From contig DJYO01000013.1 in the NCBI GenBank assembly GCA_002450155.1, positions 124,001 through 188,000 of the forward strand: a DNA stretch of 64,000 nt. The letters run 5' to 3'. Below are positions 44,125-53,101 of the stretch, one piece after another. The notes beneath the pieces are model-generated. The model was given only the letters and a program-made list of their open reading frames with translations. It was not told where the DNA came from and made no database searches. The position numbers were made by a program, and so were the translations under genes. Positions within the stretch are counted from its first letter, which is position 1. The number at the start of each line of letters is the position of its first letter. The stretch is from Mageeibacillus sp. UBA6976. GTDB lineage: Bacteria; Bacillota; Clostridia; Saccharofermentanales; Saccharofermentanaceae.

Positions 44125-46729
44125 CTTCGATCTTCAAGTCAGATTCACTGACACTTAGGGCAGAAGATACATCACAGGCCATGCCGTTTACTGTAACCCC
44201 TGCTATCCTGTATTCGCCGTATTCAAGCCCTTCGGCATTGATATAGGTTACTGTTATGTTCCTGCCGTCTCTTGTAAATGAGACAGATGCCTTATGCTCT
44301 GAATCAAACTGCTCTTTAAGAAGATGGGGATCAAGCTTAAGCTCTCCTCTTTCGAATACAACACCATACATCCCAGTAAGGATAAGCAGCACGAGCCAGC
44401 TTGCAGCACCTGTAAGATAGGGATACATACCACGTCCATCACCGCCGAAATACTCAGGTATCCCGGGATACATCCTGCCGCCGTCAGCTCCTTCTCTTAC
44501 GCTCTGTTCGTACATAGATTTGATGACCTTGTATCCTTGCAGGGCATAGCCTCTCTTATAGAGGCTGTATGCATACATCACGCACATATGGCAGAATACC
44601 GCGCCATTCTCTTTCTCCCCGTAGGCAAAACCAAAGGCCCTGCCCATATCCATCTTAATCTCTTTAAAGTCGGTATTAAGCCTGTAACCGCCTAATGCGG
44701 GGGCATAAAGATACTTGTCGCAGGAGGCGATAACGCATCTTGCCATATCATCAGATGCTATTCCGGACATAAGCGGGAAGACCTGGGATGTGAGCATCAT
44801 GCGGACATTAGATCCGGATATGCCTTCCGCCTTAAGCCCCTTATTATCGTAGTAGCCGTTAAACCACTTATTACCTTCATTGTCTGTTACTATCTCATTA
44901 GAATTGATATGTTCCTTGATCCATCCGCTCATCTTATCCAGGGTATCAGCAACTTCTGCGGCCTTGATACTTACCTTGGATCCCGTGACGGTTGAAGCAA
45001 TGGATCTCTCGTACCTAAGGAGCCTCTCCCTCTTAAGATCCGGATCATCGTAGTCAATATCCTGAAGGAGCATCACGAGTTCTTCCAGGATCTCGATATC
45101 ATCCCTGCCGCTCTTTCTTATAAGATCTGACAGCATCTTCATCGAGCCTGCGTAAGCTGCTGTAAATGCTACACTTTCGCCCTTATCAGAAGCCATATCC
45201 AGAGCATCATTCCAGTCTGCTCCCCTAAGCCTCATATTTCCGTTTGAGCCGCAGTCGAAGAACTGGGTAAGCTGCTCTACCAGGAGGTGCTCTAAGACAG
45301 TACCTTCATAGATCCTCCCGCCGGAGCAATATGCCCGTGTGCCGGCCTTTATGTCATATGCCTCATCACAAGCTTCGCCCCTTAGTATCTGTCTGTCCTT
45401 GAAATACGGCTTATCAACAAACAGGATACTGTCATCACCGGTCTGGTCTATATAGAGATTTACGGTAAACATAGGCCAGAAGCCGTGATCCATCCAGACT
45501 CTTGCAATGCCGTTCCTGTCAGCTATGAATTCTCCCGGCCTGCTGCCTATTATGGTTGCGTTGGATCCATCCAGTCTTACGCCTGCAAAAAAACCTGCAA
45601 GGTCCTCTCTTACTGACATGGGATCCTTAAGAAGCAGCGCCAGACAATCCTGCCACAGATCTCTCCAGCCTCTGCCGCCTCTTCCGTAGTCGTGATATGG
45701 CAGGAAGGAGCATCCGTATAATTTGCGGAGCTGAGGCTGGATACTTACCCATTCCATCCATCCGTCGAAAGTCTGATCTAATGTACCTGTATGTATCACC
45801 TTGGCATCATTCCAGTAAGAAACTGTCTTATCAAATGCCGACAGGATATTACTGCTGTCCAGATACTCATATCCCTCACATCCAAAGCTTGTAACAATGT
45901 TATACTCAACAGAATCAAGGCTTTGCAGCGTCATCTTCCTGAACTTAAGGCCGGCCATTGCCTCCTCTCCTGCGACCTTGCTTCCGGGTGCCATGCCACA
46001 GATCCCCTCTTTTGCGCCTATAGGATCTAAGAGATTACCGCCCTCGCCCTCAAAGGATATTACCGTAGGGAAGATCTCTTCGGGGCACTCTCCCAGAGAC
46101 GATCTGCCATAGACCGCATAGGTGTCGCTGTTAAGGTGATGTCCCCTCTCATCGAATGCCATCGTAGGTGTTACTTCTACCCCGATATCTTTAACCTCAC
46201 AAACATTAAGAAGGGATGTTACATGCCTGTGATCTCTTATGTGGTCTGCTCCCCTGGCAAATATAGGGATCTGGGCCGTGGGAGTAAACGATATATCCTT
46301 ATCGGATGTATTTGTTATCCTGACCTGCATTACTTCTGATCTTGACTCACCTTCAGGAGCAAAGGAAATTATCTCGCACTTAAGACCCGGGGCTACAGTT
46401 CTGGTTACCTTCTGATAGAGCATTCCGCAGGTTACGGCATTATCCTCAGCAATGCCAAGCTGCGACAGGGAGAAGCCGAATGCAGATCTTAATCCTATCC
46501 CCTCGATGTCCAGCCAGAAATTGCGTCTTACCATCGAATCCTGCAGATCAGAAACTACTACAGGCGTAAGAAGATACCTGTCCTGGGACAGTCTGCTGTC
46601 ACCTGCTCCCCTGGGGGATATGCATGACAGGACTCCGTTAGAGCTTGCTATCGGAAGATACAGATAGCTGTATCTTGAAGGGTCTTTCATCTCAAATGTT
46701 CCGTTGCTGTCTATGAAGGAATAGTTCAT
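44099..46729 (-). CDS. GH94-like disaccharide phosphorylase
   Basis: 876-aa protein of the cellobiose/chitobiose phosphorylase family. N-terminal beta-sandwich, helical linker, (alpha/alpha)6 barrel with catalytic Asp508 in RGADWNDALD, LPYHDYGRGGRGWRDLWQDCLA (phosphate/substrate region), and a C-terminal end TGAASWLVLLILTGMYGVVF as in GH94 enzymes. It would split a beta-linked disaccharide or oligosaccharide with phosphate. The exact substrate (cellobiose, laminaribiose, N,N'-diacetylchitobiose and others) cannot be told. No signal peptide. GGAGGCAG precedes the ATG. Confidence 0.85.
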   Translation of the reverse strand: MNYSFIDSNGTFEMKDPSRYSYLYLPIASSNGVLSCISPRGAGDSRLSQDRYLLTPVVVSDLQDSMVRRNFWLDIEGIGLRSAFGFSLSQLGIAEDNAVTCGMLYQKVTRTVAPGLKCEIISFAPEGESRSEVMQVRITNTSDKDISFTPTAQIPIFARGADHIRDHRHVTSLLNVCEVKDIGVEVTPTMAFDERGHHLNSDTYAVYGRSSLGECPEEIFPTVISFEGEGGNLLDPIGAKEGICGMAPGSKVAGEEAMAGLKFRKMTLQSLDSVEYNIVTSFGCEGYEYLDSSNILSAFDKTVSYWNDAKVIHTGTLDQTFDGWMEWVSIQPQLRKLYGCSFLPYHDYGRGGRGWRDLWQDCLALLLKDPMSVREDLAGFFAGVRLDGSNATIIGSRPGEFIADRNGIARVWMDHGFWPMFTVNLYIDQTGDDSILFVDKPYFKDRQILRGEACDEAYDIKAGTRAYCSGGRIYEGTVLEHLLVEQLTQFFDCGSNGNMRLRGADWNDALDMASDKGESVAFTAAYAGSMKMLSDLIRKSGRDDIEILEELVMLLQDIDYDDPDLKRERLLRYERSIASTVTGSKVSIKAAEVADTLDKMSGWIKEHINSNEIVTDNEGNKWFNGYYDNKGLKAEGISGSNVRMMLTSQVFPLMSGIASDDMARCVIASCDKYLYAPALGGYRLNTDFKEIKMDMGRAFGFAYGEKENGAVFCHMCVMYAYSLYKRGYALQGYKVIKSMYEQSVREGADGGRMYPGIPEYFGGDGRGMYPYLTGAASWLVLLILTGMYGVVFERGELKLDPHLLKEQFDSEHKASVSFTRDGRNITVTYINAEGLEYGEYRIAGVTVNGMACDVSSALSVSESDLKIEVTLAGNGV

Positions 46730-46756
46730 GATCTGCCTCCTGCCGTGGTGGTTATG

Positions 46757-47500
46757 TTACTGATTATAGCCTTGAATATCGATACCTGAGCTTTCTACTG
46801 CTTTATTTAACAGATCCTTTGCAAACTCCTGTCTGTCATCTGATCTGAACATTTTCCTTATCAGGCCGGGAGTGATGCTTTCCTCCAGAGTCTTAAGGAT
46901 CTTACCTGTATCATCAGTGCCAAGACCTGCTGCAGTCCTCATATCCTCATATTCAGATGCTATAATCTCCAGCATGTTATCGGTATCGCTCTTAAACACC
47001 CCGGATACTGCCTTATCAAAGATAAATCCTGCTGCAACACATACCGCTACGGAAACTGCAAATGCCAATGCAAAACTCAGTATCCCGGCAAACTTATGAT
47101 CCTTGCCCAGAAGTCCTATTACAGCCTGCTCACTTAATCCGAAAAACAGCGTCCCCCAGAATATGACCCAGACATTGCTCAATATGTTGACCAGAAACTG
47201 CTTGATCGATCTCTCCTTCCTTATAAGGAAAAACAGATCAAACAGAGTAAACAGCACAAGCGTTATAAAGGCAGTTATCACCTGGCCCATAAGGGCTCTC
47301 ATGGCACCCCTTAGTATTGACAGCGAATAGACTCTTGAACCGGACCTCAGAAGGTTTGCAACTACCTTGACCCCCTGTTCGCTCATCCTGGCGCCGACAC
47401 GTCCTCCTGTCCTGATAATGCCTTTGCCAAGGCCGGACTTCAGTGCCTGTCTGCCCAGGGCTTTTGTGGTCCTTGAACTGTTATTCTTTTTTGTATGCAT
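46757..47500 (-). CDS. Hypothetical membrane protein with basic N-terminus
   Basis: 247-aa protein: a Lys/Arg/Gly-rich N-terminus of about 70 residues (KALGRQALKSGLGKGIIR), then four hydrophobic segments (about 75-180), then a charged cytosolic end with EIIASEYEDMRTAAGLG. I do not recognise the family. No clear ribosome binding site for the ATG at 47500, which lies 20 bases inside the preceding gene, so coupling is likely; a longer start at 47587 exists. Confidence 0.65.
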   Translation of the reverse strand: MHTKKNNSSRTTKALGRQALKSGLGKGIIRTGGRVGARMSEQGVKVVANLLRSGSRVYSLSILRGAMRALMGQVITAFITLVLFTLFDLFFLIRKERSIKQFLVNILSNVWVIFWGTLFFGLSEQAVIGLLGKDHKFAGILSFALAFAVSVAVCVAAGFIFDKAVSGVFKSDTDNMLEIIASEYEDMRTAAGLGTDDTGKILKTLEESITPGLIRKMFRSDDRQEFAKDLLNKAVESSGIDIQGYNQ

Positions 47501-47921
47501 ATACGAGAGATCTGAGGAGTTCGTATCTTTGTTTCTTCTCAAATCCGGCGAAGTGATCTTCCCTTCTTTGAGGGTACTGATCGTCATATATAAGGAACCT
47601 TACACCGTCGCCAAACTGCTCGGAAGTAAGATCAAACCTGTGACCGTCAACCACGTTATAACAATGGAAATGTCCGCCTTCTCTCGGGATCCCGTATACC
47701 TCTCCTCCGAATAGATCCTGCACCAGGAAAGCGGTAATAGAGCACTGTCCCAGAGTCTTGTTATCTTCGCTCCATTCCGCCTGCATCCTGGGAGCGCAAG
47801 TCTCCCTGCGCCACAAGCCGTCAGATAAGGCATTATAGAGATCGTATGGAGATCTGAGCCAATTAAGTTCGGTGGTAATAGGACTTATATCCAGGTTTTC
47901 TGCTCCATAGAAGTTATACAT
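47481..47921 (-). CDS. YunG-like conserved protein
   Basis: 146-aa protein with LGQCSITAFLVQDLFGGEVYGI and GHFHCYNVVDGHRFDLTSEQF. This Gln-Cys ... His ... Asp arrangement matches the YunG family, small cytosolic proteins of unknown function; the pattern could be a cysteine-peptidase/amidase-like fold, which I infer only from residue order. GAGGTG precedes the ATG. Confidence 0.65.
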   Translation of the reverse strand: MYNFYGAENLDISPITTELNWLRSPYDLYNALSDGLWRRETCAPRMQAEWSEDNKTLGQCSITAFLVQDLFGGEVYGIPREGGHFHCYNVVDGHRFDLTSEQFGDGVRFLIYDDQYPQRREDHFAGFEKKQRYELLRSLVYAYKKE

Positions 47922-47951
47922 AGGACACCTCTTAAAGACGTTTCTTACATT

Positions 47952-47979
47952 ATATATATTTTGCCGTCAAAATATATAT
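47952..47979 (-). terminator. AT-rich perfect 12-bp hairpin after the MATE gene
   Basis: ATATATATTTTG, loop CCGT, CAAAATATATAT: perfect stem beginning about ten bases after the MATE stop on the minus strand. It lacks a long U run after it, so termination efficiency is uncertain; also the 5' region of the YunG-like gene. Confidence 0.5.
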
Positions 47980-47989
47980 GTCAGATATG

Positions 47990-49345
47990 TCAGGACTTGC
48001 CGGACTTCCTGATCTCACGTCTTAGGATCACATAGCAGCAGATGCCACAATAGATCATAGCGGACCCCCATGCCATAGGATCGGTTATGCAGGCGCCCTT
48101 CCAACCGATGACCGGGATGACCCAAAGCGACATAACAAGCCTTGCCACCATCTCGAAGATACCTGCCAGCATCGCAGTAATGGATCTGCCGATACCCTGT
48201 ATCGTATATCTGAATATAAACAACAACGCAAGGAGGAATACCATGACTGCGTCTATTACGATATACATATATGCCCCCGCGATTATAGCAGGATCTGTAT
48301 CCTGTGATTTGATGAATATCTTGATCAGGAGCTCTCCGCCGAATATATTTGCTGCAAGTGTGATCAAATAGAACACACATGCGATAAGGCCAGAGCTCTT
48401 CATGCCTTTCTTGATCCTGTCAAATCTTCCTGCGCCGTAGTTTTGTCCCACATAGGTCGCAAGCGCAGTACCTATGGAATCGAATTCAGGGATAAAGAGC
48501 TGTTTCAGCTTAAGGGCAATGGTATACGAAGATACATATACTACTTCCAGTCCGTTAACGGCGATCTGGAGCAGGATGGAACCTATAGCAGTAACCGAGC
48601 ATTGGAGTCCCATGGGGATACCGACTCCGGCAAGGACCCTGCAGGACTTAAGATCCGGCCTAAGATCAGCTGTAATACCCTTAAGCTCCTTAAAGTTCCT
48701 GAACAGACTAACCGTGCAGAGGATGCCGGATATACCCTGGGATATTACAGTAGCAATCGCAGCGCCCTCAACTCCCATTCCGACACAGAAGATAAAGAAA
48801 TAGTCGAGAGCCACATTGATCACAGCCGATACCACCAGATAGATAAATGGCGTTCTGGAATCTCCCAGGGCCCTCTCAATAGATGCGCTCTGGTTATAAA
48901 GAACGGTAAAGGGAAGGCCGAGGAATATTATAAACAGATAATCCGTAGCTTCTTTAATAAACTTATCGGGCGTTTTCATCAGCCTTAAGACGCTCTCAGT
49001 ATTAGTACTCATTACTACTGTGATGACAAGAGCCAGGACTGCAGCCAGATAGAAGCTGTTAATAACATATTTTCTCATGGCCTTTAAGTCTCCTGCACCA
49101 AACCTCTGGGATACAGGAATACCAAAGCCGGCGCTAAAGCCCATGGCAAATCCGAATATAAGGAAGAACAGCGAAGCAGACGCGCCTACTGCTGTAAGCG
49201 AGTCAACACCCAGCTTCTGTCCGACGATGGCACTGTCTGCCAGATTGTACAGCTGCTGGAAGATATTACCGAAAAATAAGGGGACCGCAAAACGCACTAT
49301 AAGACTCAGTGGGTTTCCCTTAGTCATGTCAGTAGTCTTAGCCAT
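47990..49345 (-). CDS. MATE-family efflux transporter
   Basis: 451-aa protein with twelve TM helices in two MATE repeats. Signature regions: LFFGNIFQQLYNLADSAIVGQ in the first helix and FIPEFDSIGTALATYVGQNYGAGR in the second half. Exports cations or drugs in exchange for Na+ or H+. AAGGTG precedes the ATG. It is last in a minus-strand run; the ArsR-like gene upstream is separated by its own terminator, so control by that regulator is not implied. Confidence 0.93.
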   Translation of the reverse strand: MAKTTDMTKGNPLSLIVRFAVPLFFGNIFQQLYNLADSAIVGQKLGVDSLTAVGASASLFFLIFGFAMGFSAGFGIPVSQRFGAGDLKAMRKYVINSFYLAAVLALVITVVMSTNTESVLRLMKTPDKFIKEATDYLFIIFLGLPFTVLYNQSASIERALGDSRTPFIYLVVSAVINVALDYFFIFCVGMGVEGAAIATVISQGISGILCTVSLFRNFKELKGITADLRPDLKSCRVLAGVGIPMGLQCSVTAIGSILLQIAVNGLEVVYVSSYTIALKLKQLFIPEFDSIGTALATYVGQNYGAGRFDRIKKGMKSSGLIACVFYLITLAANIFGGELLIKIFIKSQDTDPAIIAGAYMYIVIDAVMVFLLALLFIFRYTIQGIGRSITAMLAGIFEMVARLVMSLWVIPVIGWKGACITDPMAWGSAMIYCGICCYVILRREIRKSGKS

Positions 49346-49451
49346 ATATGCACCTTCTGAGGATTAATATAATCTCTTTGCCCTGACTTGTATATAAGTC
49401 ATCTTTAATAAGTATCAGATCGGCAATACCTTATTAAGACAGACAAAATTA

Positions 49452-49485
49452 ATAAAAAAGGAACGCTTCCCTTAAGAAACGTCCC
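49452..49485 (-). terminator. Intrinsic terminator after the ArsR-like regulator
   Basis: Minus strand: GGGACGTTTC, loop TTAAGG, GAAGCGTTCC (with two G-T pairs), followed by TTTTTTATTAATTTT. It starts eight bases after the stop. Confidence 0.85.
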
Positions 49486-49492
49486 CGGTATC

Positions 49493-49987
49493 TTACTTTT
49501 TCTTTTTCTTGTCTTTCTTTTTGTCTTTGTCTTTTTTCTTCTTGTTCTTCTTGAGTTTCTCTATGTCCGGAACCTCTATGTGAGATTTCGGAACCGGGAC
49601 GCTGGATCTCTTTTTGAGAGAAGGATTCTTCGCTTCAGAGATCCTCACAAGATCATGCTTCTTCTTTACCCGTCTTGCCTCAGGTGTGGTAAGTACGACC
49701 GGAGGCTCATTGAGCTGCATAAGAAAGGCTGAAAGCTCACTTACAGTCTCATGATTTATAGAGTAGTAGGTAAACCGGCCTTCATGTCTCGCGCTTACGA
49801 TCTCGCTGTCAGCAAGGAGTCTTAAGTGATGTGACAGGGTTGGCTGTGTGATCGCAAACTCAGGAAGGATATCTCTTGCACATATCTCTCCTGCCCCTGC
49901 GATCTTCAGCAGGATCTTTATCCTGACGGGCTCTGCTATGACACTTAACCTGCCCGCCAGCTCCTCACTTATGTAGTCCCCGCTCAA
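49493..49987 (-). CDS. ArsR-family winged-helix regulator with poly-lysine tail
   Basis: 164-aa protein. Residues about 5-95 form an ArsR-type winged helix: ICARDILPEFAITQPTLSHHLRLLADSEIVSARHEGRFTYYSIN. No CxC metal site is seen in helix 3. The last ~70 residues are basic, ending in a run of Lys/Asp (KKNKKKKDKDKKKDKKKKK), unusual for the family. Start is TTG with AAAGGTGG upstream. It is 16 bases after the YhbD-like gene, so the two are probably co-transcribed. Confidence 0.85.
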   Translation of the reverse strand: MSGDYISEELAGRLSVIAEPVRIKILLKIAGAGEICARDILPEFAITQPTLSHHLRLLADSEIVSARHEGRFTYYSINHETVSELSAFLMQLNEPPVVLTTPEARRVKKKHDLVRISEAKNPSLKKRSSVPVPKSHIEVPDIEKLKKNKKKKDKDKKKDKKKKK

Positions 49988-50003
49988 GATCTGCCACCTT
50001 TAT

Positions 50004-50630
50004 TTATGCAATGAGCTGGTCCTTAAGTGCTTCCTCGAACTCGCCGAGATTAGCGCAGGCTATAACCTCAGTATTGTCTTCTAAGAGGATCTCATCATCC
50101 CCTCTTACGAGAACAGTCATAGGCACGCCCATCTTGCGGAGCAAGAGGAGCTGATATTCCTTGGATGTCTCAACAGAAAGATACTTGCAGAGGAGTCTTA
50201 ATACCTGCTTTGCATCTTCAAGATAGATACCTGAGAGCTTCATCAGGTGATCTACGACATACATACCGAATACATCGTTAAAATCCAGTGTCGTCTTAGC
50301 GGGGAATACACTTACAAAAGCCGTAAGTGACATCTTGCCTACAATATCAAGACCTCTGAAATCTGCTATCGGGATCTTGAAGCTCTCTACATTTGCAGAG
50401 AACAGCTCCTGCATCTGCTCTACAGTAAGCTCGCTCTTAAGCTCCTTGATCCTCTCGATCCTGGATATGATCTTATCCTCAGGGAAAAATGTAGCCTGAC
50501 CTATCTCAGTTGCTTTGTGGATAAACCAGCTCTCAGGAATGAGTCCCTGTCTCTTCCAACGGTATAAGGTACCGTATGAGATCTGTTCCCTGCTGAGTAA
50601 TTCTTTCTTAGATATAAGTTTGTCATCCAT
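50004..50630 (-). CDS. YhbD-like (DUF4004) MerR-type HTH protein
   Basis: 208-aa protein with an N-terminal HTH of MerR style: LISKKELLSREQISYGTLYRWKRQGLIPESWF, then a helical region with IERIKELKSELTVEQMQELF. This matches the YhbD/DUF4004 family, function unknown. The C-terminal part (about 110-208) resembles a small alpha/beta sensor domain, unassigned. AGAGGTGG precedes the ATG at 50630; an ATG seven codons earlier is open but less well placed. Operon with the ArsR-like gene. Confidence 0.78.
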   Translation of the reverse strand: MDDKLISKKELLSREQISYGTLYRWKRQGLIPESWFIHKATEIGQATFFPEDKIISRIERIKELKSELTVEQMQELFSANVESFKIPIADFRGLDIVGKMSLTAFVSVFPAKTTLDFNDVFGMYVVDHLMKLSGIYLEDAKQVLRLLCKYLSVETSKEYQLLLLRKMGVPMTVLVRGDDEILLEDNTEVIACANLGEFEEALKDQLIA

Positions 50631-50723
50631 AATAAATGCCACCTCTAACATTATCGATTACAAGGATTGTAATATAACAATGTTACAAACAGGTGGCACC
50701 TGGATAAACTTAAGAAAACAAAA

Positions 50724-51341
50724 TCAGAATCCAATTGATGACATTATCGTCTCAACTCCGGATAAGATCTGATCTCTCGGGCCCGGATCCATAAAGAAAT
50801 ACGCCAGTACGCATACTATTACGGTGATTACGGCGGAGACTATATATCCTATGAGGATTGCTCTTGCAAAATGCTTAAGATTCTTATTGCGCGGGATGAT
50901 CGAGAGCAGGATCGTAACGATAAAACCTACACAAGTAATGGAGCATAAGAATCCTACCCAGAAATACTTGGATGTGGACATCGCCCTGTATTCAGGAGGG
51001 CAGCTGTCGATTATTGCCTGATTCTTCTCACGCTTGATGCGCTTCTTCTCTGCCTTGGCAGCAGCCTTCTTTGCTTCCTTCTCAGCTTTAGCTCTTGCCT
51101 TCTCAGCAGCCTTGGCAGCAGCTTCGTTAACTTTCTGCTCTTCTGCAGCAGCCTTTGCAGCTTTCTGCTCTTCTGCAACAGCAGTTGCGGTAGCGGCTGT
51201 AGTAGCTGCCTTCACGGCACTGTCATCAACCTTAGTTTCTGTTTCCTTAACCTCAGGAGTCTTTACTTCAGGCTCACTAACTGCTTCAATAGTCTGTTCC
51301 ACCGTGGATTCCAAAACTTCATTCTCATTATTATCTGCCAT
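50724..51341 (-). CDS. Membrane protein with Ala/Lys/Glu-rich cytosolic N-terminus
   Basis: 205-aa protein. Residues 1-105 are low complexity: Glu/Thr/Val-rich, then a heptad-like Ala/Lys/Glu stretch (AAAKAAEKARAKAEKEAKK) that should form a long helix. Two TM helices follow (about 126-150 and 162-187). AAGGAGGG precedes the ATG. No family recognised; such tails are often interaction surfaces or membrane stalks. Confidence 0.7.
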   Translation of the reverse strand: MADNNENEVLESTVEQTIEAVSEPEVKTPEVKETETKVDDSAVKAATTAATATAVAEEQKAAKAAAEEQKVNEAAAKAAEKARAKAEKEAKKAAAKAEKKRIKREKNQAIIDSCPPEYRAMSTSKYFWVGFLCSITCVGFIVTILLSIIPRNKNLKHFARAILIGYIVSAVITVIVCVLAYFFMDPGPRDQILSGVETIMSSIGF

Positions 51342-51387
51342 AATAAAAACCCTCCTTGGTCTTGATAATCCGATTATAACATACAGA

Positions 51388-52803
51388 TCACTCAGGTGGT
51401 CTTATGCTGTAATAAACCTGTCCCGGATTAAGACCACCCTGATTGATAAGACCTAACTCCTCTACAGTCACAAGTTCAAAGCCTTGAGCTTGCAGCTGCG
51501 GGACTATGGTCTCGCAGGCTACGACCGTGGATTCGTAGATATCGTGCATCAATATGATGTCGCCGTCACGTACATGTCCCAGAACATGATTGATAGTTGA
51601 CTGGACATCTCTGGTCTCCCAGTCTCTTGTATCGATAGACCATAATACGATCGGCAGATCAGTCTCCTGCTTGAGTGTATCGTCTACCCTGCCTCCCGGA
51701 GGTCTCAAAACTGAAGTACGCACTCCGGTAACCTCATATATCTCGTCATCAGTCCTTCCGATAACATTTGCTACTTCCTCCGAAGAAGCCTTATCAAGAT
51801 AGGTATGCTCATATGTATGGTTGCCCATCTCGCATCCGATATCATAAGCGTGTCTTACTGAGTCGGGATACCAGTCTACTCTGCTTCCCACAATAAAGAA
51901 TGTTGCTCTCGCGCCGTGGGATTCAAGCGTCTCGACCAGTTGCTCGGTATACTGCGAGGGCCCGTCATCAAATGTCAGAGCGATGAGCGGTCTGTTGCCG
52001 TCTACTGTCCTTGTGATCGTTCCGTCGCTGCCGATATAGTACAGAGTCCTGCCCTGCACTACTTTTGCATCCTTGAGCATCTTGCCGTTAAGAAAACCAT
52101 AGATGGTATCTCCGAACTGCAGGAGGCCCTCTGCGCCCTTGCCTGAATCAGTCATGAAATAATATCTGTCAGATCCTTCGTCGATCCAGCCTGTGCGCAT
52201 AGCTCCGGATTCACTGTCCAGGTAGTAGTAGCTTCCATCTATAATGGTTATCCCCTTATCTATGACTCCGGTATCAGAGGAGGAATGGAACCTGTCCTCA
52301 CCGATATTAAACCAGCCCTTAACGAGAGCATTATCTTCGCCGAAATAGTATTCCTCGCCGTCAAGTTCTACTCTTCCACTGGCACGCACACCATTATCGT
52401 CAAAGAACATCTTAACACCTTCGACCTCGACCCATCCTGTTGCCATAAAGCCGGTATCGGGATCAAAGTAGTGTTCCTGTCCGTCTATATTAACAAATCC
52501 GGTCTGAAGCGAGCCATCCTCGGGGCTGAAGTAATAGTATCCATCTGTTACAAAGGATCCTATAAGCCCTGTCATCATCTTGTGATCAGTAGGGCTGAAC
52601 AGATATCGCTTATCGCCTATCTCGGTAAAACCGTAACCCTCGAGGCCGTTATCGTCGTAGTAATACTTAACACCTGATACATCGATAATGCCTCTTTCGA
52701 AAGAGGATCTGATATGGCAATTCAAAGCGAGGCCTGTAATTACGGCAGTACCGCCGATCATTACAACTGCCTGCAGTATCATCCTGTTTCTACGCCTGCC
52801 CAA
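51388..52803 (-). CDS. Polysaccharide deacetylase (NodB) with N-terminal wall-binding repeats
   Basis: 471-aa surface enzyme. An N-terminal signal anchor (about 8-28) is followed by about eleven ~20-residue aromatic repeats (YYYF...G...TGW/TGF pattern, residues ~40-268) of the glucan/choline-binding type. The NodB domain (about 272-450) carries the metal/catalytic motifs TFDDGPSQ, HTYEHTY, RPPGGRVD, DTRDW and LMHD. It would deacetylate cell-wall GlcNAc or an exopolysaccharide. Start is TTG at 52803 with AAGGGG upstream. Usually such repeats follow the catalytic domain; here they precede it. Confidence 0.9.
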   Translation of the reverse strand: MGRRRNRMILQAVVMIGGTAVITGLALNCHIRSSFERGIIDVSGVKYYYDDNGLEGYGFTEIGDKRYLFSPTDHKMMTGLIGSFVTDGYYYFSPEDGSLQTGFVNIDGQEHYFDPDTGFMATGWVEVEGVKMFFDDNGVRASGRVELDGEEYYFGEDNALVKGWFNIGEDRFHSSSDTGVIDKGITIIDGSYYYLDSESGAMRTGWIDEGSDRYYFMTDSGKGAEGLLQFGDTIYGFLNGKMLKDAKVVQGRTLYYIGSDGTITRTVDGNRPLIALTFDDGPSQYTEQLVETLESHGARATFFIVGSRVDWYPDSVRHAYDIGCEMGNHTYEHTYLDKASSEEVANVIGRTDDEIYEVTGVRTSVLRPPGGRVDDTLKQETDLPIVLWSIDTRDWETRDVQSTINHVLGHVRDGDIILMHDIYESTVVACETIVPQLQAQGFELVTVEELGLINQGGLNPGQVYYSIRPPE

Positions 52804-52891
52804 TGTAAGAACCCCTTTGCTTATCTCTCAGTAAATTATATATGCCTTGTATTCAGGCTTTCAACCTTATGGAAGTTACTTTTAGATTACA

Positions 52892-53101
52892 TCAGGAAAC
52901 AGATATTACTTTATAGTCCCTGTCTTCTACAGCCTTGGTAAGGATCTCATCAGATACATCTGCCGAAAGGGAAACAACAGCCTCGCCCTTCTCGTGAGAT
53001 ACATCAGCTGACTCTACTCCGTCTATGGCTTCAAGCGCTTTCCTGACAGAAGCTTCGCAGTGTCCGCACATCATTCCTTCGATCTTTAAAGTTTTAGTCA
53101 T
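52892..53101 (-). CDS. copZ: Nested in-frame CopZ-like copper chaperone inside copA
   Basis: An internal ATG at 53101 opens the last 69 codons of copA in frame. It is preceded by AAAGGAGAT at eight bases' spacing, a near-perfect ribosome binding site, and yields a protein (MTKTLKIEGMMCGHCEAS...) with the length and CxxC site of free CopZ chaperones. So copA can yield full ATPase and a separate CopZ. Alternatively this is just a copA-copZ fusion in which the site is a relic. Confidence 0.6.
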   Translation of the reverse strand: MTKTLKIEGMMCGHCEASVRKALEAIDGVESADVSHEKGEAVVSLSADVSDEILTKAVEDRDYKVISVS

